A DNA stretch of 64,000 bases from Perilla frutescens (Eukaryota > Streptophyta > Magnoliopsida > Lamiales > Lamiaceae). Shown here piece by piece: positions 41,706 to 51,606 of the stretch (position 1 is the first letter of the stretch; each line of letters starts with the position of its first letter). A model generated the notes under the pieces. The model was not told the origin of the DNA. It was given only the letters and a program-made list of their open reading frames with translations, and searched no databases. Made by a program: the position numbers and the translations under genes. Where the stretch lies: NCBI GenBank assembly GCA_026008535.1, contig BRKX01000009.1, positions 50,589,001-50,653,000 of the forward strand. Reading direction: 5' to 3'.

Positions 41706-43879
41706 TGTAACAGCTCGGTCCCGAGATAGAGATTAACGAATGGGAACGGGGTGTCATTAAGGGGTTTAATTGGATAAAACGGAAGATTTATAAGTTGGTT
41801 TTACAATCGAGATATGCTTTTGGGGGTTAGACGGGGATACTCGGATTCACTTTTGCTAGACGGTTAATTAAACGGATAGACGGATACCATTCAACATAGA
41901 TGATGATGGTTAATAATACATGCAAGCCCATTGATTAGACGAAAGGAAATCATACTTGGGTAGTTGAAATATAACTTAGTATGCATTTTATACTCAAATA
42001 ATTATGTCTATGGAGGTTATTCATAGAGTCTCGATAATCATAATAAGACTTAAAACGGAATTAGAAAGAGTGTATCAGAGTAGCAGATCACATAGTGGGA
42101 TTTCAAGGAAATATTAGATAATAACAAAACAGTCTTGGCAGTCAACCCACATCCATAGCCACCAACATCCTCAGCATCTCAACCTGAAAACATTTGAAAA
42201 AGAGGGGGCATGAGCACTAATGTAGTCAGTGGGTTTTAGTAAAATACTTTAATAAATTTCAAGATATCCAATAATCAAATGACGGTATATGGAGAGCAAA
42301 ACGCTAAAGCCCTCTCCATATCTGCAAAATCTTTTCTTTTTCCTCTGCGCCCATCTTGGCTCAAACCTAACGTCAACTGTACCCTTAGGCATTCCATAGG
42401 ATAGAAGAGGGGTTACCTCAAATATCCGAACGAGTTTGCGAGGGATAAACCCAGCAGTGACTCCCTTAAGAGTTCCGAGCTCATATCTTAAGTGAAAAGC
42501 TAAGTTCCTTCCTTTCTTATCCTTGCTAGCAATACCAAGCTTAGAACAATGTCTAAGGCTAATCCTTTAATACTACATGATCTCGGCCTACAAAGAGTTT
42601 AATGCTACTCTAACAAGGTAAACCTTAATTCTTAATTCTGCGAGCTTAACAAGTATAAACATTAAATTACACGTTATTAGAATAAATGAGGCTAATCTTC
42701 TTAGAATAATAATAACGGAAGTAGAATGAGAGATATAACATACACGTTATTAACTTGGAATTTCAACAAAAATCGAAATATGACTTTTAGACGAGCAATA
42801 ATGAAGAACGCGAATAATGTACAGAACGGAAAGTAAATGCGTAATTTAAAGATGAAAAATAAATGTAATCGAGACCTACGAACAAGAATGGACGGGGTCA
42901 GGTGCGTCGAAGGAATGTGGTTAGCTCGACGTCTCATCGAGTCGCAACGGCGGCAGAGCCACCTGCTACGATTTCAACGGCGCCCCTAGTACATTTCCTC
43001 ACCGCATCCCTTCCGCGCCACTCCGCTCGTCGTCTTGAAGAACACTCACGAAGAACGCTTTTTATTTCGACAGAACCTTCTCGGCTGTCAATGCTTTTCA
43101 CCCTCTCGATTTAGAAGTGAAGTGAATGTGAAATGAGCAAGGAATGCCAAAGGGGTGGTCCCCTATTTATAGGAAAAGCTTTGGCTTCCCTTGGAAGCCA
43201 TTGCTATGCGAGAATACTGCAAAAGCTACTCTGGGTTCGATTAAAAGCTGCTTTATTCGATGTCGAGGTCCAAATGACTTCAGACACGAAATCTAAAAAT
43301 ACCGAGAGACTCGTTGGCTCGAACACTAATGGACCAACTCGATTCGTGAAGAAGACGGGGTCGTCAGAAGAAAGACGAGCAAAGATTCCCTTTTTGGAAT
43401 TACTTTTTACTATTAACTCAGACTGACAGATTCGGCTCCCGAGCGTTCGATTGACCTCAGAATGAAAATTCATGAATTCCAACAGAATCCTTGAGTCATT
43501 TCCTATAAGAGGGGCCTGACAGAACTGAACTTGAATAAACGAGGAGGATTTCGTAAATTTTTCAAAACACGAACGCACGCAAAAGTTACTATTCATTTCC
43601 CTTTTAAATACGTTTTCCATCACCGGGAACTCAAATGACCTTAAATTTGAAATCCGAAAATACCGGTGTACTCCTTGAGTCAAAACTTTTCTAAAGTGAC
43701 CATAAATGGTAATAAAAGAATTAAGATTATATTTTCCGAAAAGACGGTCTTTACGAAAACTGACTCCAAAAGTCGTGACTGACATCCAATCATAGCTAAC
43801 CTTAATTAAATTCATTCTTTAATTAATTAACTAATATTAACAATTCTCTAAACCTTATTCAAAAATCTGGGGTATTACA
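41706..43879 (-). repeat. 5' LTR of Tekay/Del-like element (short form)
   Basis: This 2174-bp LTR on the minus strand starts TGTAATACCCCAG at 43879 and ends GAGCTGTTACA at 41706. It lacks about 1.13 kb present in the 3' LTR. The break at 42669-42680 carries CACGTTATTA, a sequence also found at about 42742-42751 of the same LTR. TATA box at 43171-43162. The 203-codon frame in it (43815-43204) is broken in the 3' LTR and is not taken as a gene. Confidence 0.9.
43162..43171 (-). promoter_or_regulatory. TATA box of Tekay/Del-like 5' LTR
   Basis: TATAAATAGG on the minus strand lies about 708 nt from the LTR start. It is the probable promoter of this element and would drive the extra frame and gag-pol. 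Confidence 0.75.
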
Positions 43880-43884
43880 GCCCG
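43880..43884. repeat. Right target-site duplication GCCCG
   Basis: It pairs with GCCCA at 32187-32191. The module 3 frame resumes here. Confidence 0.75.
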
Positions 43885-45482
43885 CTCAGTACATTGACCC
43901 AGCTAGACTTGCTCTCAACCTCAAAAGAGACAAGTTCATAGAACTAGACTACATGATGGAGAGTCTTAAGCCTGAATTGTTCCATCACTTAATCTCAACA
44001 GCGGAGGAAATTGGATTCTTTCAGTTTCTCACAAGAGGCCCAAGATTTGGACGATGCTTTCCTGAGACAGTTGCCCAGTTCTATATCTTCTCCGACATCA
44101 CAAAAGATGGCAACATCATCTCATCAGTCAAGAGACATCCGATCGTGATCACCAAAGAAGTCGTTATGGAATCACTCCACCTTCCTAGAATAGGTAAACA
44201 GGTAGACGCAATAGTCATGCCAAACTATGCGGAATTGTGGTGCCAATGGACGAAACCAGGAGTTAAGCATAATGACTACTCTCACAGACTGAAAGATAGT
44301 CTTCCGCCGGAGTTCATCCAACTCTAAGATATAGTCATCCACTGCCTGAGAGGCAATCTAGACTATACTCACTTCAGCGCCGACAATGCTCATCTGATGG
44401 CACTCATTTACAACTTATGCAGAGTTGATTGGGCATCATATGTGCTATCACAACTACGCCAAAATGTTCGCAGGGTCAAGTTTGACCATCAAACTAGAAC
44501 ATTCACAGAGAAATTGGGGTTTCTCAACAGGATCAACATGATCATCAGTGATCAGATCCAATTTCTCAACCAGAGAGGTGAGTTGCTAGACAAGAGAGAT
44601 TATCTCCCTAAAATCTTCATCAAAATGAGAGAATCTCAAACCTTTTAGCAAGCGATCAAGGAGGCAGCACCCTTCAGAAGAAGGCCCCTCCACTCCGATT
44701 GAACCAATTTCAAATAGTCGAGGAAAGCAACTCATGTAAGATGAAGACATGACATCAGAATAAACTGCGCCAATTAAGTCTACACCAGCTGAAACCAACT
44801 TTGTGGATGGTGTTGAAGAAAACTTCAACAACACTCTCGCTGATCTACTCAACAGTTTTCAGCTTATCGAGAGTTATGACTCCGATCTCTTCAATCAACT
44901 GAGGAGATATCTCAGATGGTCACTCTGGAGATATCAAATTGATGAAACAGTTATGTTTACACTGCTTGACAGGAAAGGATGATTTTTCTGGAGTCAAGAA
45001 GGTCATTGGAGCAGAAATTGGATGAGTCATCCATCGACGGCCACTCCCACTCTCTTAGAGATTATGTATTCGATGATCAGCAGAATTTGAAATGGAGTAC
45101 CTGTCATAGTTCAACTGCCGTTTGCAGAACCATCCAACTCATCCTCTACACCTATGAAGTTCAACCACCCACCTCTAACTGAAGAACTTCTTCCAAGGTT
45201 GGCCATGATGACAACTAAACATCAGGTTCAGCCCCCACTGCCAGATATACGGCAGTTCATGCCAACTGAAGAAACATCCAACTGGCTACCCTCACTATTA
45301 AGAGAACAACCATTCCCTTCCCTATTTGAAGGTAACTTAGCTACAACTTTCAGCTTGTTACCAAATGTTCCCATTCCATCCTTCGATCTACACATGCACA
45401 CCCTTTTGGATGATGCCAAAAAGGGGGAAGAGATTGAAGAAATTGAGGAGAAAAATGATAGAAGACAGTTTTTGAGTCTTTA
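43880..45482 (+). pseudogene. Copia-1 accessory module 3, main part (unknown family protein)
   Basis: It continues the frame that starts at 32179. The first block (43880-44326) has FIELDYMMESLKPELFHHL, GRCFPETVAQFYIFSDI, HPIVITKEVVMESLHLPRIG and a stop at 44325. The same frame goes on: HFSADNAHLMALIYNLCRVD, WASYVLSQLRQNVRRVKFD, EKLGFLNRINMIISDQIQFL and a stop near 44646. Further frames lead to an acidic end, DDAKKGEEIEEIEEKNDRR (to 45482). Blocks and spacing parallel modules 1 and 2, so the three look like tandem paralogues. It resembles the domain of unknown function common near plant transposons. It has no membrane span that would support an envelope function. Confidence 0.6.
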
Positions 45483-45880
45483 GGATGAGATTCAAAGGGA
45501 ACCCTCGCAGTTTCAAGGGAATGTACAGCCTTAGGGGGAAGTAGTGAGGACTATAGGAACTACTTAAGAAGAGAGGCATCAGCCTCAGAAGGAAATTGGG
45601 GAGCTGTCCGGGGATATGCTGCCAGGGATGAGAGACACTTATCTCAGGGGGAAGTCTAGGGAGAAATTTGGAGAAATGCTAGTGCTAGAGAAAGAGGAGA
45701 GCCTAGAAACTGATAAAAAAAAACAAACTGTTGTAGATTGAAAGATATATAATCAGTTTACATAAGCAGTTTCTTAGTTATAAGTTTTCTTGCTTGATTG
45801 TGTCATTGTTACACAGCTCAAAAATTTCTGAAATCAGTTCTTCCATCATTGCTCAATTTTGCCATGTTTTGGACATCATC
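45483..45880 (+). other. Noncoding stretch between module 3 and the PPT of Copia-1
   Basis: These 398 bp have repeated GGGGGAAG/AGGGG purine patches (AGGGGGAAG near 45533 and 45647), which look like decayed secondary PPT-like sequence. No gene is supported. Confidence 0.4.
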
Positions 45881-45894
45881 AAAAAGGGGGAAAT
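45881..45894 (+). other. Polypurine tract of Copia-1
   Basis: AAAAAGGGGGAAAT abuts TGTTAGGAAA of the 3' LTR. It is typical for SIRE-like Copia elements. Confidence 0.9.
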
Positions 45895-48559
45895 TGTTAG
45901 GAAAAACTATCAAGGTGTTTCTTACAAGGGGTTTTGATGAGATGTCAAAATATGCAAAGAGCCTTGAAAGAAATGAAAAGAAATCAAGCAGAAAACTAAG
46001 GATGATCATACGAAATCAAGTTGTCAAAGCCAAAAGAAATGATCAATCAATATGAGAGAAGAATAGAGAGAAAAAGAAGAAGACTATAGCTTTCTAGAAC
46101 AATTAGCAATGCAAACTGGAAGTTGCAGGTACCCGCAAGAGAAAGTACCAAGTGCCACCAGTCAACAATGATGAACTGATGAACAAGACCAGTTCAAGGC
46201 CAATACCAGCTGAAGAAGATGTTCCAGCTGAAGTGATGAACTGACGGACATACCAGTTCAAGTCCAATACCAGCTGAAGAAGGTGTTCCAGTTGAAGTGA
46301 TGAACTAATGGACAATACCAGTTCAAGGCCAATACTAGCTGAAGAAGATGTTCCAGCTGAAGTGATGAACTGACGGACATACCAGTTCACAGCCAATACC
46401 AGCTGAAGAAGATGTTCCAGCTGAAGAGAACTGAAGGACATACCAGTTCTAAGCCGCCACCAGCTGAAAAGATGTTCCAGCTGAAGAGAACTGAAGGACA
46501 TACCAGTTCTAGGCTGCCACCAGCTGAAGAGATGTTTTAGCTGAAGAGAACTGAAGGACATACCGGTTCTAGTCCACCACCAGCTGAAGAGAACTGAAGG
46601 ACATACCAGTTCTAGGCTGCCACCAGCTGAATAGATGTTTCAGCTGAAAAGAACTGAATGACATACCAGTTCTAGGCCGTCACCAGCTGAAGAGATGTTC
46701 CAGCTGTAGAGAACTGAAGAACATGCCAGTTCTAGTCCAATACCGGCTGAAGAAATGTTCCAGTCAAAGGAAGATCCCAGCTGAAGAAAATACTAGCTGA
46801 AAGAGAAGAACTAGGGGACATACCAGTTCTAGATCATTCCCAACTGAAGAAATACCAGTTGAAAAACACATTGGTTTGACCTGATGAACATGTCAGCTCA
46901 TGATGACATCAACTGAAGAAGACTGCCAGCCGAAGAGAGGATGATTTTGAGCTAAAGAAAATACTAGCTCAAGATATTCCAGCTGAAGAAAATTCCAGCT
47001 GAAGAAACATACTAGTCTAAAGATCCATGCTGAAGGAAATACCAGCTCAGGATATTCCAGTTGAAGCAACATTCCAACTAAAGAGAAGTCTAAGGTACAA
47101 GTTGAAGGAAATACCAACTTAAAGGATACCAGCTGAAGAATGAAGTTCCAACTAATGAAGCACCAGTTCGAAGGACACCAGCTGAAGACGCATCAGTTTT
47201 GAAGTCCAACTGATAAAGCGCCAGCAACCGAACTGAAGATCAGTCCATGAAAGTTCAAGCTGAAGGGAGACAAGTCCAAATTACTTTCTAAAGAACACTG
47301 GTTCAAACTACCAGCTGAAGCAAAGCAAACTGGAGCTCATAATATATCAAACCCTAGCCCAGAACTACTAGCTGAAGAAAACCAAACTAAAGCTCAGAAG
47401 ATATAAAACCTTAGCTCAGAACTGCCAGTTGAAGCAAAGCAAACTGGAGCTGAGAAGACATCAAGCCCAAGCTAAGAAATGCCAGCTGAAGATGATCTTA
47501 ACTGAAGCTTTTCAAACTGCTAAGGGACACGCGGAACTGACAGACAAAGGAACTGAAGATTCCAGCTGCGAGAGAAAGCTCAGAACTAAAGATCAAAGAC
47601 ATGAGCCGTAACTGAAATTCAGATAAGCCAAAGAAGATCTTGAAGTTAATGCAACTGAGATCTTAGAGCAAAAGCTCGTTAGAAGAACAAAGGCAACTCA
47701 ACGACCCCTTTAAATGAAAGCCTTGCAACTAGCTTTATCATTTATGATCAAACAGTGATCACCAGTGGTGACCACTCACCCGTCTTTGAAAGGTGAGCTA
47801 CCCCTGAGAAGACCGTGGGATTTTTGAGAATTTGGAGAGCACTTTAGTTAAGTCTTTCCATGAAGACGTTCGCTAAAGCACTAAAGTCTCACACTCAAAA
47901 AACTTAGAAAAATCAAAAGTTCCAACTGATGAGAATGAGCTTTAATGCTCTTCGAGCTAGCTGTTGAAGATTTCCAGCCAGAGCTATTCTCTCAGTCACC
48001 GCGCTTCAATGATCAACTACCCCAGCTCAGATGCAGACGTGCAAAGGAGTAACCCAGTTGATAACAGTTTCAAGACTGTACTTTTGAAGATCGAACGAGA
48101 TCTAAAATCATGAAAAGACGGGCAATAGTACCTTATCTCTCCAGCGAGCAGTTGGGGATCGCAAGTGTGAGCTGTCGACCTACCGGTTGAGAAAGTTGAG
48201 TGCGAAGCTTTCGGGACAACAGTTTTCTTCACTGTGTAACTGTGATAAATGAACTTTACACTGGCATAGTGAATTGCCCTTCTGCGGAAGGAAGAGAGGA
48301 CGTAGAAGTTGAGCTTCGAACCTCTATAAATTGCTTGTGTGCTCTGCTTTAATTTTTAGTTTAGTTACATGTTTTTAACTACACACTCGAAGCACACACA
48401 ACACTCCGAGCTAGCAGATCTTCTAAACTGATCTGTACAAAGCACGGATAATATTACGAGTCAAAACGGGTCCTGAATATTCCGCATCTAAGTTCAGTTT
48501 TTGTAATCAGTTTATTCACCCCCTCTCTACACTGATTCTGACTCGCCCAAGGACCAACA
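45895..48559 (+). repeat. 3' LTR of Copia-1
   Basis: This 2665-bp LTR starts TGTTAGGAAAAACTATC and ends GGACCAACA, followed by GTTCT. It keeps the full R/U5 region (AGCTTCGAACCTCTATAAA...CACCCCCTCTC) that is rearranged in the 5' LTR. Confidence 0.9.
46190..46740 (+). repeat. About 60-bp tandem repeats in Copia-1 3' LTR
   Basis: The unit is the same as at 12900-13440 (GATGTTCCAGCTGAAG...GGACATACCAGTTC). Unit number and spacing differ between the two LTRs, which indicates slippage or unequal exchange after insertion. The 152-codon frame on the minus strand (46561-46103) is a by-product of the repeat period being near a multiple of three. Confidence 0.85.
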
Positions 48560-48564
48560 GTTCT
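48560..48564. repeat. Right target-site duplication GTTCT of Copia-1
   Basis: It equals 12607-12611. The LTR of element B resumes after it. Confidence 0.9.
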
Positions 48565-49064
48565 ACATTGTGAAAGTTGTGGAATTTTCACCCAAAATCC
48601 GTACTTAAATAGCTAGGAAAGTCTAAGACCAAGAATGGAAGAAAACCAAGCCCAAAAAGGTAAGGAAAATATCACCGAAACATAGCACGGGCCGTGTAAT
48701 CGATACCGAGGATTTTCAAAATTGTTGCAGCATTGCATGGTCCGTGCAAGGCTAGCACGGTCCGCGCAATCCGTCAGCCTCCTGACATGTTTCGTCGTTT
48801 TACTTCGTTCTCGCTCGTTTCTTATCCGATTGACCTGATTCAAGCTGCAGTGCGCTCCTTACTCGATTCTCTATCTTTTTACGTACTTTTCAAGCTCAAT
48901 TGAGTCTCATAGAATAAATGGCATCAAATCCCTTCAAGATGAGCAAACACGTGACACTGCACAAAATATGGAAAACTATGCACAACTTCTTGACTAATGC
49001 TGTTAATGCTCATCAACTACCATCTAAATGACCCTCAAAAGATATGAAAACCATGGGTTTATCA
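48565..49064 (-). repeat. Athila-like element B LTR, 5' part
   Basis: On the minus strand it starts TGATAAACCC at 49064 directly after a PPT and runs to 48565, where Copia-1 interrupts. The rest is at 11749-12611. It holds three near-palindromes around CACGG(T/G)CCGTGC (48686-48765) and a TATA-like box at 48602-48613. Confidence 0.8.
48602..48613 (-). promoter_or_regulatory. TATA-like box of element B LTR
   Basis: The minus strand reads CTATTTAAGTAC about 450 nt into the LTR. It is a weak TATA match. Confidence 0.35.
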
Positions 49065-49987
49065 AGCCCCCAAACTTAAACTCTTGTTCATCCTCGAACA
49101 ATGAAAAGAGAAATAAGAACTCATGCTAGAGGGGCATTTTGACAGTTATCATTGCTTCAGGCACCCAAAAAAAAATATTTTTTTTTCAGAACCAAACACA
49201 AAATAAGCAAAATAAGATCATGCATTGTGGTTACTACCTTGTCTTTAACCTTGAATCAATGATCCTCACGTGGTGTATATCACTCATTCTCAAGTGTATA
49301 GATGGGACGTGTTTACACTCAAAGTTTGAGACAACTGTAGAATTAACTATATGCTTGCCCATTATCTTATCCCTCATTTACATGAAATATTTGTGAATTT
49401 AGGATCAGAAAGGACTTTAAATTCGGTTGTAATGTAGGCTTTGGACAAGGTAGGGAACATATGGACCAAGTGAGTAAATCGGACTCATTGAGTTGATCAC
49501 TCTCAACAATTCCTCACTCACACTCAACCCCAATACCAAACGAGTAAAACTAGACTTTGTCTAGCTTTTTTACTCCTTTTTCCAAAACCATAGATCAATA
49601 ACACCATCAAATTATTCTACATGGCCACTTAGATTTTCTAGCTTCGCAAAACTTTGATTTTTCTTTTTTTTTCCTTTTTTTGATTTTATTCTTTTTTTTT
49701 TCTTTTCTAAGTGCCATATAAAAATTTCAAATCTCATAGCCATTTTTCATACCCACACTTCATCATTTTATTCTCCCATTTTCCACCAACACAATTCAAC
49801 CATCCTACAATTTTCTACCCACTCAACAAGTCCGAGTGAAAATAAAAACATTAACAAACAAGGTCAAATTGAATTTGCTAGCAAAGAAAAGGCTCAAAAG
49901 CTCAATGGGGCTTACTAAGACATTTGAAGTGTTTGGTCAAAATTTGCAAGGATAAAACAAGGCTAACAAACATGGCCTAAAATCAAC
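49065..49987 (-). other. PPT and 3' noncoding region of element B
   Basis: The minus strand has TGTTCGAGGATGAACAA (49100-49084), then TTTAAGTTTGGGGGCT (49080-49065), the Athila-type pre-PPT block and PPT. Beyond it lie AT-rich, stop-filled sequence and a T-rich tract near 49660-49710. No integrase or other coding part is reached. The region is cut at about 49988 by Copia-2. The small plus-strand frame at 49139-49396 is not supported. Confidence 0.7.
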
Positions 49988-51518
49988 TGATGATATCAAC
50001 TGATAAAAACTGCCAGCCAAAGAGAGGACAATCATGAGCTGAAAAAAATACCAGCTCAAGATATTCCAGCTGAAGAAATGTACCAAGTCTAAAGATTCAT
50101 GCTTAAGGAAATACTAGCTCAGGATATTCCAGTTGAGGGACCATACCAACTGAAGAGAAGACCAAGGTACAAGATGATGGATAATACCAGCTCAAAGCAT
50201 ACCAACTAAAGAATGAAGTTCCAGCTGATGAAGTACCAGTTCGAAGGACAACAGTTGAAGACGTATCAGTTCTGAAGTCCAACTGATGAAGCGCCAGCAA
50301 CCAAACTGAAGACCAGTCCATGAAAGTTCTTGCTGAAGTGACACAAGTCCAAAATACCAGCTAAAGAACACTGGTTTAAACTACCAGCTGATGCAGAAGC
50401 AAACTGGACCTCAGATAGAGTTAAGCCCAAGCCCAGAATTGCCAGCTGAAGATGATCTCAACTGAAGCTTTACAAACTGCCAAGGGACATGCAAAACTGA
50501 TAGACAAAGGAACTGAAGATTCCAGCTGCCAGATGAAGCTCAGAACTAAAGATCATGAAGGGTGCCGCAACTGAAATTCAGATAAATCTAAAGAAGATCT
50601 TGAAGTTAATGCAACTGAGATCTTGAAGCAAAAGCTCATCAGAAGAGCAATGACAATCCACTGGCCTTATTAAATGTAAAGCCTTGCAACTAGCCTTTTC
50701 ATTTATGATCCAACAGTGATCACCACCGGTTACCAACTCATCTGTCTTTATAAGGTGAGCTACCCCAGTGAAGACCGCGAGAATTTTGAGAATTTGGAGA
50801 ACACTTTAGTTAAGTCTTTCCGCGAAGACATTCACCAAAGCACTAAAGTCTCACTCTCAAAAAACTCAAAAAATCAAAAGTTCCAACTAATGAGAACGAG
50901 CCTTAACGCTCTTCAAGCTAGCTGTTGAAGATTTCCAGCCAGAGCTGTTTTCTCAGTCACCGTGCTTAAGTGATCAACTACCCCAGCTCAGATGTAGATG
51001 CGCAAAGGAATAACCCAGTTGATACCAGTTTCAAGACTGTACTCTTGAAGATCGAGCGAGATCTAAAATTGTGAAAAGATGGGCAATAACACCTTATCTC
51101 TCCAGCGAGCAGTTGCGGATTGCAAGTGTGAGTTGTTGACCTAACGGCTGAGGAAGTTGAGAGTGCAGCTTCTGGGAAAGCAACTGTCTTCATTGTGTAA
51201 CTATAATAAAGGAACTTTACACTTGCATAGTGAATTGCCTTTCTACAGAAGGAAGAGAGGACGTAGAAGTTGAGCTTCGAACCTCTATAAACTGTTCGTG
51301 TGCTCTGCTTTATTTTTATGTTCAGTTGCATGTTTTTAACTGCACACCATAAACACACACAGCACTCTGAGCTAGTAGATCTTCTTAACTGATCTCCACA
51401 TAGCACGGATGATACTTGCGAGTAAAAACGGGCCCTTAATATTCTGCATCTAGTTCAATTTTGTAATCAGTTTATTTACCCCCCTCTAAACTGATTCTGA
51501 CTCGCCCCGGGACCAACA
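49988..51518 (+). repeat. Partial 5' LTR of Copia-2
   Basis: It is collinear with the second part of the Copia-1 LTRs (CAACTGA...GACCAACA). Its TATA box is the best-preserved copy (TTTATAAGG at 50747-50755). It also keeps the AGCTTCGAACC...AGCACGGAT segment that the Copia-1 5' LTR lost. Confidence 0.9.
50747..50755 (+). promoter_or_regulatory. Probable TATA box of the Copia LTR family
   Basis: TTTATAAGG in GTCTTTATAAGGTGAGC. The corresponding sites read TTTAAAAGG (about 14418) and TTTGAAAGG (about 47786) in Copia-1, so its two LTR promoters look decayed. Confidence 0.5.
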
Positions 51519-51520
51519 AG

Positions 51521-51532
51521 TGGTATCAGAGT
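51521..51532 (+). other. Primer binding site of Copia-2 (tRNA-iMet type)
   Basis: TGGTATCAGAGT is one base off TGGTATCAGAGC and lies two bases after the LTR end. Confidence 0.9.
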
Positions 51533-51606
51533 GGTTGATTCTAAAGATCATCCATTTATGCAGATCAACTGAATCAGATCTAGTTATTTGTGCTAATCTA
51601 TAAGCT

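Larger units (their letters stand above)
32192..43879 (-). mobile_element. Tekay/Del-like chromovirus with both LTRs
   Basis: Minus-strand order is 5' LTR (43879-41706), PBS, an extra 257-codon frame, gag, protease, RT, RNase H, integrase with chromodomain, PPT and 3' LTR (35498-32192). The 11,688-bp insertion sits at codon 4-5 of Copia-1 module 3 with a GCCCA/GCCCG duplication. LTRs starting TGTAATACCCC, a tRNA-Met PBS and a C-terminal chromodomain fit the Tekay/Del lineage. Coding damage: a stop in gag, a protease active-site change, stops in pol. The extra frame upstream is intact. Confidence 0.9.
12612..48559 (+). mobile_element. Copia-1, a giant SIRE/Maximus-like Copia element with nested insertions
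   Basis: The 5' LTR is 12612-15018 and the 3' LTR 45895-48559. Both begin TGTTAGGAAAA and end CCAACA, with a perfect 5-bp duplication, GTTCT. Order: PBS (tRNA-Met), long gag, stop, protease, integrase, RT, RNase H, three accessory modules, PPT. After removing the CRM-like (6269 bp with one TSD copy) and Tekay/Del-like (11693 bp) insertions, the element is about 17.99 kb. Long LTRs, a long Gag, a same-frame gag/pol stop and extra coding after pol fit the SIRE/Maximus lineage. All coding regions now carry stops. Confidence 0.9.

Noticed and set aside
43204..43815. 203-codon minus-strand frame in the Tekay/Del-like 5' LTR
   Set aside because: The equivalent region of the 3' LTR is broken into two frames. 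It lies in U3 upstream of the TATA box and has no recognisable protein domain.
46103..46561. 152-codon minus-strand frame with internal repeats
   Set aside because: It is a by-product of the 60-bp LTR repeat, antisense to the element, and is not kept open in the 5' LTR.
49139..49396. 85-codon plus-strand frame as a gene
   Set aside because: It lies in the AT-rich 3' noncoding region of element B on the opposite strand and has no domain. The open length is expected by chance.
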